25,587 nt of DNA from 2011-GWA2-47-8b sp964361325 (GTDB taxonomy: Bacteria > Patescibacteriota > Minisyncoccia > UBA6257 > WO2-44-18): positions 1-25,587 of the forward strand of contig CAYHZT010000008.1 in assembly GCA_964361325.1 (NCBI GenBank). Reading direction: 5' to 3'. The notes below the pieces were generated by a model, which was not told the DNA's origin, ran no database searches, and saw nothing but the letters and a program-made list of their open reading frames with translations. Made by a program: the position numbers and the translations under genes. Below, in pieces: positions 22,701 through 25,587 of the stretch (positions are counted from its first letter, which is position 1; each line of letters begins with the position of its first letter).

Positions 22701-23203
22701 GTATTACGAGTAAAATGAGTGAAGTGCGTCATTTGGCAAGTTTGGCATTAGCGGAGCGCGAGAAAGCGGGAATAAAAGTCCGTCAACCTCTTAACTCTCT
22801 TACGATCAAAAGCAGTAAATTAAAATCCATAGACAAAGAATTACTAAAACTCCTTGCCGACGAGGTCAATGTTAAGAAAATTATTTTTGATAACAAATTA
22901 GACGCAAACGCCGTGAAATTGGATACCGAAATAACGCCGGAATTAAGAAGTGAGGGAGTTTTGCGCGAGTTGATTCGTATGGTGCAGGGATTGCGGCACG
23001 ATGCCGGATACTCGCCCAACGACAAAATTATTTTAATGGCGGAATTGCCGAAGGAAGTCTTGGAAACCGTTCGCAAACAACTCGTTGCATTAAAAACAGC
23101 GGCAAATATAAAAAACGTCGTTTTTAAAAAAGAAAAGTTTGACGTGGAATTAAATACCAAATTAGAAAACTTACCAATCTGGATCGCGGTAAAAAAGTTT
23201 TAA
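19772..23203 (+). CDS. ileS: Isoleucyl-tRNA synthetase with inserted histidine-phosphatase domain
   Basis: A 1143-aa class Ia synthetase; normal length is about 930-1050. In order: FFEGPPTANGRPGIHH (HIGH site, about 67-71), CP1 editing domain (VWTTTPWTLPANVSVAVNPG, about 242; GTGLVHIAPAFGEDD, about 327), RYWGTPLPIWECEKC (about 460-475), then an extra domain of about 170-200 residues (486-685), then LHRPFIDEVYLRCSEC, DVWFDSGAMPFAQ (about 719), KMSKSKG (about 796) and the anticodon-binding domain. The extra domain is a histidine phosphatase: RHAE (501-504), SPYVRTRETA (552-561), E580, SHGDP (642-646). It sits between CxxC 472/475 and CxxC 703/706, two halves of one zinc site. A GRQG-type insert lies near residue 44. 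A -10-like TATTAT lies six bases before the ATG; no Shine-Dalgarno site. Confidence 0.95.
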   Translation: MLDKLKQFNLPELEEKVLKFWKDNDVFRKSVALRQSPATKTKAGRQGKKAKPFRFFEGPPTANGRPGIHHILARSFKDIILRYKTMRGYYVIRKAGWDTHGLPVELEVEKKLGIKNKSEIEKFGIAEFNSQCKMSVWTYKSEWEKFTNRIGFWLDLENPYVTYDNKYMESLWWVFSEIAKRGLLKKLFKVVPWCPRCQTPLSSHELGQPGAYKLTNDPSVYVKFLIKEGKAKKKGNEYLLVWTTTPWTLPANVSVAVNPGLTYTKFKVGDDFYWSYNAPPKLDGKEIEVVEKLSGKKLVGKKYEPLYENEGTHEVIAAAFVSTEEGTGLVHIAPAFGEDDLKAAGNASVPFTIDDRGLVKKGLPGAGKFIKEADNDIIADLEKRGLLYHRSTIEHEYPFCWRCSTPLIYFARDSWFIEMSKLREEVLASNKKINWVPEHIKEGRFGEWLRDIKDWAISRERYWGTPLPIWECEKCKHQKVIGGLSELGEKSYSQNQYFTMRHAESDHNLKNLISSGPETGSKVSKLTAKGKAQVEKSGQALKKYKLDLIIYSPYVRTRETAKIVSKITGAKIIMDKRLVELNTGVFNGRPVSEHQKFFSNRLESFTKTPSGGENLNDVKKRMMNFLREIDSQYQNKNILIVSHGDPLWMLAGAVRGLSNEEILKHEYPEVGRWSELPFPNWPFNREGELDLHRPFIDEVYLRCSECDSKMKRVKEVADVWFDSGAMPFAQWHYPFENKKLIDSGAQFPADYITEAVDQTRGWFYTLLAVSTLLNRDLPYKNVISLGHVLDKNGQKMSKSKGNVVDPWQMCQKYGADVLRWYFYTVNPPGEPKRFDENDLRKTFNKLFMLLYNSFVFYSTYGKEKHKSIKVLDNWIIDRLNETTGMVTANLEAYAIGDAAQEIEALVDDLSRWYIRRSRKNVSGKTLKLVLDGIAKMMAPFAPFFAEALWLSLGNKNSVHLQDWTTVNKKAISANPMSITSKMSEVRHLASLALAEREKAGIKVRQPLNSLTIKSSKLKSIDKELLKLLADEVNVKKIIFDNKLDANAVKLDTEITPELRSEGVLRELIRMVQGLRHDAGYSPNDKIILMAELPKEVLETVRKQLVALKTAANIKNVVFKKEKFDVELNTKLENLPIWIAVKKF
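19888..19912. repeat. Decayed GRQG-type insert in ileS
   Basis: AAGGCGGGTAGGCAGGGC is read as KAGRQG, in the same frame as the inserts in the Mur ligase and argS genes. The left arm is changed and no longer forms a full palindrome. It lies in a stretch between FRKS and PFRFFEGPP that is normally only a few residues long. Confidence 0.5.
21254..21745 (+). other. Histidine-phosphatase domain embedded in IleS
   Basis: Domain of the phosphoglycerate-mutase-like superfamily within the ileS frame. Catalytic set complete by eye: R501-H502 (phospho-acceptor His) with E504, R556 in the SPxxR motif, E580 as likely acid, H643 in SHG. All residues needed for phosphoryl transfer are there. The domain has no separate start or stop, so it is made only as part of the synthetase. 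Confidence 0.9.
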
Positions 23204-23262
23204 CTATTTGCAGTAAAGCAAGATTAGTGGCAAACTAAGGCCAGTTTTTTCGTGGAGCGACT

Positions 23263-23592
23263 ATGGATTCTGCGAGGTTGGAAAGAAATGATTTAGACTT
23301 TCAGATTTGGGCGGCGCTTGGAATGCTTTCCAATTGCTTCGTTGTTTCCATGATCGGCTGGATGTTTTTTGAAAATAAGTATACTTGGGTGAGTCTGGGA
23401 ATCGTAGCCGGAGTAGTTTCGGCGTTATTCGTCCCAAGAGAGGACTTTTTCGGTTCGTTTGCCGGATTAGCACTTTCGATAATTTCTGCCTATTTTGTTT
23501 TTAACTCGATGGTGGGCGGTTTTGTGGTGACGGTTTTTATGGCGCAGAGCGTCACTTGCGTGCTGTTTGCGCGAATGTGGCTACGCAAATAA
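23263..23592 (+). CDS. Orphan 109-aa membrane protein
   Basis: Not recognised. A short acidic/basic N-terminus (MDSARLERNDLDFQ) is followed by about four membrane helices (AALGMLSNCFVVSMIGWMFF, WVSLGIVAGVVSALFV, FAGLALSIISAYFVF, GGFVVTVFMAQSVTCVLFA) and ends in MWLRK. GGAG at 23254-23257 is five bases before the ATG. A terminator follows at once. I see no convincing promoter in the 59-base gap after ileS, so it may be transcribed from upstream. By size and layout it is the counterpart of the orphan at 18619 on the other side of ileS, but the two proteins do not look alike. Confidence 0.6.
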   Translation: MDSARLERNDLDFQIWAALGMLSNCFVVSMIGWMFFENKYTWVSLGIVAGVVSALFVPREDFFGSFAGLALSIISAYFVFNSMVGGFVVTVFMAQSVTCVLFARMWLRK

Positions 23593-23596
23593 AATC

Positions 23597-23628
23597 AAAG
23601 CCCTCTGATATATATCGGAGGGCTTTTT
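23597..23628. terminator. Bidirectional intrinsic terminator
   Basis: AAAGCCCTCTGAT (23597-23609) pairs with ATCGGAGGGCTTT (23614-23626) with one wobble and a 4-base loop, then T's. It serves the orphan gene on + and trpS on -; the trpS stop codon touches its edge. Confidence 0.9.
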
Positions 23629-24616
23629 AAATTATAAGACCGATTTTTTCTTTAACTTCGGCCAGTTTTTTCTGGGCGATTTTTTGAGCCTGTTCAGAAC
23701 CGTGTTGAAGAGCTTTTTTTAGAGCAGCCGGTTTTTTCAAAAGCGCTTCTTTCTTTTTTCGGAACGAAGCAAAGTAATCAGATACGCAATCCGAAACAGA
23801 ATGTTTGAATTCGCCGTAATTCATTCCAGCGAAATCTCGAACCACGTCCTCGGGAGATTTTCCCGACAATCCGGCGACAATCGAAAGTAAATTGGAAATC
23901 CCCGATTTATTTTTTGGATCATATTTTATTTCATTGCCGGAATCGGTAACGGCGACTTTGATTTTTCTTTCTATTTCTTCCGGAGAATCATCAATAAAAA
24001 GGCAGCCGTCAGGATGAGACTTAGACATTTTTTTGGACGGGTCGTCCAAACTCATCAATCTGGGCGTGGAAGTCATCAAAGCTTTCGGCTCAACGAAGAT
24101 TTGTCCAAACCTAGAGTTGAATTTGCGCGCCAAAGTTCTCGCAAGTTCCAGGTGTTGGAGTTGGTCGCTTCCGACTGGCACGAGTTGGGCGTCATAGAGT
24201 AAAATGTCCGCGGCCATTAAAATCGGATAAGTAAACAAACCTGCGTTAATATTTTCTTTTTGCGCGGCGGATTTGTCTTTGAACTGCGTCATGCGGCTTA
24301 ATTCGCCGAACGGAGTAATAGCGCTTAAAATCCACGCCAATTCTGTTGATTGAGGGACTTGGGATTGTAAAAAGATGACGGATTTTTTAGGATCTAAACC
24401 GGCAGCAAGAAAATCCGCGATCAAACTCTCAATTTGTTGCGATTTTTCTTCCGGCTTGAAATCTTCCGTTAAGGAATGGTAATCGGCAACGAAAAAATAG
24501 CATTGGTATTTTCCGGAATCTTGGAGTCCAACGAAATTTTTTAAAGCGCCAAGGTAATTGCCGAGATGCAATCTACCTGTGGGCTGTATTCCGGATATTA
24601 AGATGGGTTTCGTCAT
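23627..24616 (-). CDS. trpS: Tryptophanyl-tRNA synthetase
   Basis: A 329-aa class I synthetase, the normal length for bacterial TrpRS. Motifs: ISGIQPTGRLHLGNYLGAL with the HIGH-type HLGN, DYHSLT, AADILLYDAQLVPVGSDQ for tryptophan and ATP binding, SKKMSKSHPDG (KMSKS loop). The start is the ATG at 24616 (MTKPILISG); an in-frame ATG at 24667 would add 17 residues encoded by an AT-rich repeat and is rejected. A -10 box at 24631-24626 lies nine bases upstream, so the leader is very short and there is no Shine-Dalgarno site. Confidence 0.96.
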   Translation of the reverse strand: MTKPILISGIQPTGRLHLGNYLGALKNFVGLQDSGKYQCYFFVADYHSLTEDFKPEEKSQQIESLIADFLAAGLDPKKSVIFLQSQVPQSTELAWILSAITPFGELSRMTQFKDKSAAQKENINAGLFTYPILMAADILLYDAQLVPVGSDQLQHLELARTLARKFNSRFGQIFVEPKALMTSTPRLMSLDDPSKKMSKSHPDGCLFIDDSPEEIERKIKVAVTDSGNEIKYDPKNKSGISNLLSIVAGLSGKSPEDVVRDFAGMNYGEFKHSVSDCVSDYFASFRKKKEALLKKPAALKKALQHGSEQAQKIAQKKLAEVKEKIGLII

Positions 24617-24625
24617 GTAATAGTG

Positions 24626-24631
24626 ATTATA
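24626..24631 (-). promoter_or_regulatory. -10 box of trpS
   Basis: TATAAT on the minus strand nine bases before the trpS ATG. The -35 region (TTTCGA at 17 bases) is weak and belongs to the neighbouring repeat. Confidence 0.45.
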
Positions 24632-24637
24632 AATCCT

Positions 24638-24762
24638 AAATCCGAATATCGAAATTCGAAACAACACTCAAATTCAAAATTCTAATGTTCAAAACAGGTT
24701 TATTATTTCGGATTTTGGTCATTGGAATTTGTTTGGGATTTCGGATTTCGTGCTTCGGATTT
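24638..24762. repeat. AT-rich intergenic repeat with TTCGGATTT units
   Basis: TTCGGATTT occurs three times directly (24707, 24740, 24754) and once inverted at the other end (AAATCCGAA, 24638). Between are AAATTCAAAATTC and TTGGTCATTGGAATTTG segments. Similar AT-rich sequences are, from memory, common between genes of CPR and some other uncultured bacteria. The 154-base gap between the RNase J gene and trpS contains nothing else I can name apart from the trpS -10 box. Confidence 0.55.
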
Positions 24763-24770
24763 TTTAGTTA

Positions 24771-25587
24771 TTACACTTCTATAATAACTGGAAGTACCAT
24801 CGGTCGTCTCTTGGTTTTATTATACAAAAGTTGTCCGATTTGGTCTCGCAAAAGCGTTTTAAGATAATCAGCGTCCACATCTCGGTGGTTGGGGATTCGT
24901 CCCATAATTCCACGGATGCGTTTGCGGATTTCTTCTAATAAAGATTGATTTTCCTTGAGATAAATAAAACCGCGGGAAATAATATCGGGATTTTTTAGAA
25001 TTCGGCCATTGTGCCGGTCCAGCGTGATAATGATTACCACCATTCCTTCTTTAGAAAGTACGCGGCGGTCGCGCAGGACGATTTCGCCGACATCGCCGAC
25101 ACCGAGTCCGTCTACCATCACGTAAGAAGCGTCAACGGATTGGTCGGTAATAGTAAAGGCGTCTTTGGTAAGTTCGGCAATCTGGCCATTGTCCATCATC
25201 ATTACTCTTTCTCTGGCAATGCCGACTTCCTTGGCGAGCTTTACAACCGTTTTGCGGAAGAAATAATAGGCATGCACCGGAACGACGAATTTTGGTTTTA
25301 CGAGCTTCATCACCAACTTTAAATCTTCGGCATTGGCGTGTCCGCTGGCGTGAATATCCAAAAGTTTGGAATTGTAAATCTCGTCAACCTGCCTGGCGAT
25401 GTTGTCTTGAAGTATTTGAACGCTTCTTTCGTTACCCGGAACAATGGAAGAGGAAAAAATGACGGTATCGGTTGGTTTCAGTCTGATGGAGCGGTGCTCG
25501 CCCGTTACTATTTTCATCAATCCAGCTGTTGGTTCGCCCTGAGCGCCGGTAGTGAGAATCATCACTTTATCGTCTTTATATTTATTC
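24771..25587 (-). CDS. rnj: Ribonuclease J (5' partial, runs off the window)
   Basis: The C-terminal 272 residues of a beta-CASP ribonuclease J. The frame is open to the window edge. Seen: VMILTTGAQGEPTAG (end of the first beta-CASP segment), FSSSIVPGNE, HASGHANAEDLKLVMKLVKPKFVVPVHAYYFF (beta-CASP motifs B/C with conserved His), then the RNase J C-terminal domain with VDGLGVGDVGEIVLRDRRVLSKEG. The N-terminal HxHxDH metal site lies outside the window. RNase J combines 5'-3' exonuclease and endonuclease activity on mRNA and rRNA. trpS follows on the same strand after a repeat. Confidence 0.95.
   Translation of the reverse strand, partial: NKYKDDKVMILTTGAQGEPTAGLMKIVTGEHRSIRLKPTDTVIFSSSIVPGNERSVQILQDNIARQVDEIYNSKLLDIHASGHANAEDLKLVMKLVKPKFVVPVHAYYFFRKTVVKLAKEVGIARERVMMMDNGQIAELTKDAFTITDQSVDASYVMVDGLGVGDVGEIVLRDRRVLSKEGMVVIIITLDRHNGRILKNPDIISRGFIYLKENQSLLEEIRKRIRGIMGRIPNHRDVDADYLKTLLRDQIGQLLYNKTKRRPMVLPVIIEV

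Noticed and set aside
24617..24667. Longer TrpS starting at ATG 24667
   Set aside because: The extra 17 residues come from the AT-rich repeat and lie upstream of the trpS -10 box.

Overview
The window looks like the chromosome of a Candidate Phyla Radiation (Patescibacteria) bacterium, most likely of the Parcubacteria/Paceibacteria group. The grounds are: short Mur ligase lacking the usual N-terminal domain, membrane-anchored Clp-like ATPase, half-size MFS protein, EF-Tu-domain-2-like small protein, ArgS with a degenerate HIGH motif, tightly overlapping genes, almost no Shine-Dalgarno (SD) sites before core genes, and small palindromic/AT-rich repeats inside and between genes. All three stop codons terminate genes, so code 11 applies. 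Assignment to this group is inference from gene types; no 16S gene is present.

Layout. 1-7438 (+): partial Mur ligase, beta-CASP metallo-hydrolase, LOG-like protein, EF-Tu-domain-2-like protein, MgtC-type gene broken by one TAA, amino-acid permease, zinc-ribbon protein, O-antigen-ligase-like protein running into tRNA-Arg(CCG), then a family-4-like uracil-DNA glycosylase starting one base after the tRNA. 7464-13876 (+): a promoter with its -10 seven bases before an ATG, a small membrane protein, an anchored two-AAA+ Clp-like ATPase, a 6-TM MFS half-transporter, PolX, an inverted-repeat element, DedA and a Nudix hydrolase. 13917-14990 (-): infC-rpmI-rplT. 15037-15345 (+): an orphan ORF. 15526-16269 (-): smpB-ssrA, joined so tightly that the last base of the smpB stop codon is the first base of mature tmRNA. 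16310-18585 (+): PD-(D/E)XK nuclease and argS. 18563-23203: a small membrane ORF, a secreted beta-barrel-like protein (-), and ileS carrying a complete histidine-phosphatase domain between two CxxC knuckles. 23263-25587: a small membrane ORF, then trpS and the 3' part of an RNase J gene (both -).

Functional themes are translation (three aminoacyl-tRNA synthetases, IF3, L35, L20, tRNA-Arg, tmRNA/SmpB), RNA turnover (two beta-CASP proteins), DNA repair (PolX, UDG), wall/envelope synthesis, and protein quality control (Clp-like ATPase, trans-translation).

The most unusual points are the IleS-phosphatase chimera; in-frame palindrome-derived '(P)xGRQ' inserts in three essential enzymes; two places where RNase P maturation of a structured RNA should remove the stop codon of the upstream coding sequence in a shared transcript; and a split between SD-less (often apparently leaderless) core genes and four SD-led orphan cassettes.
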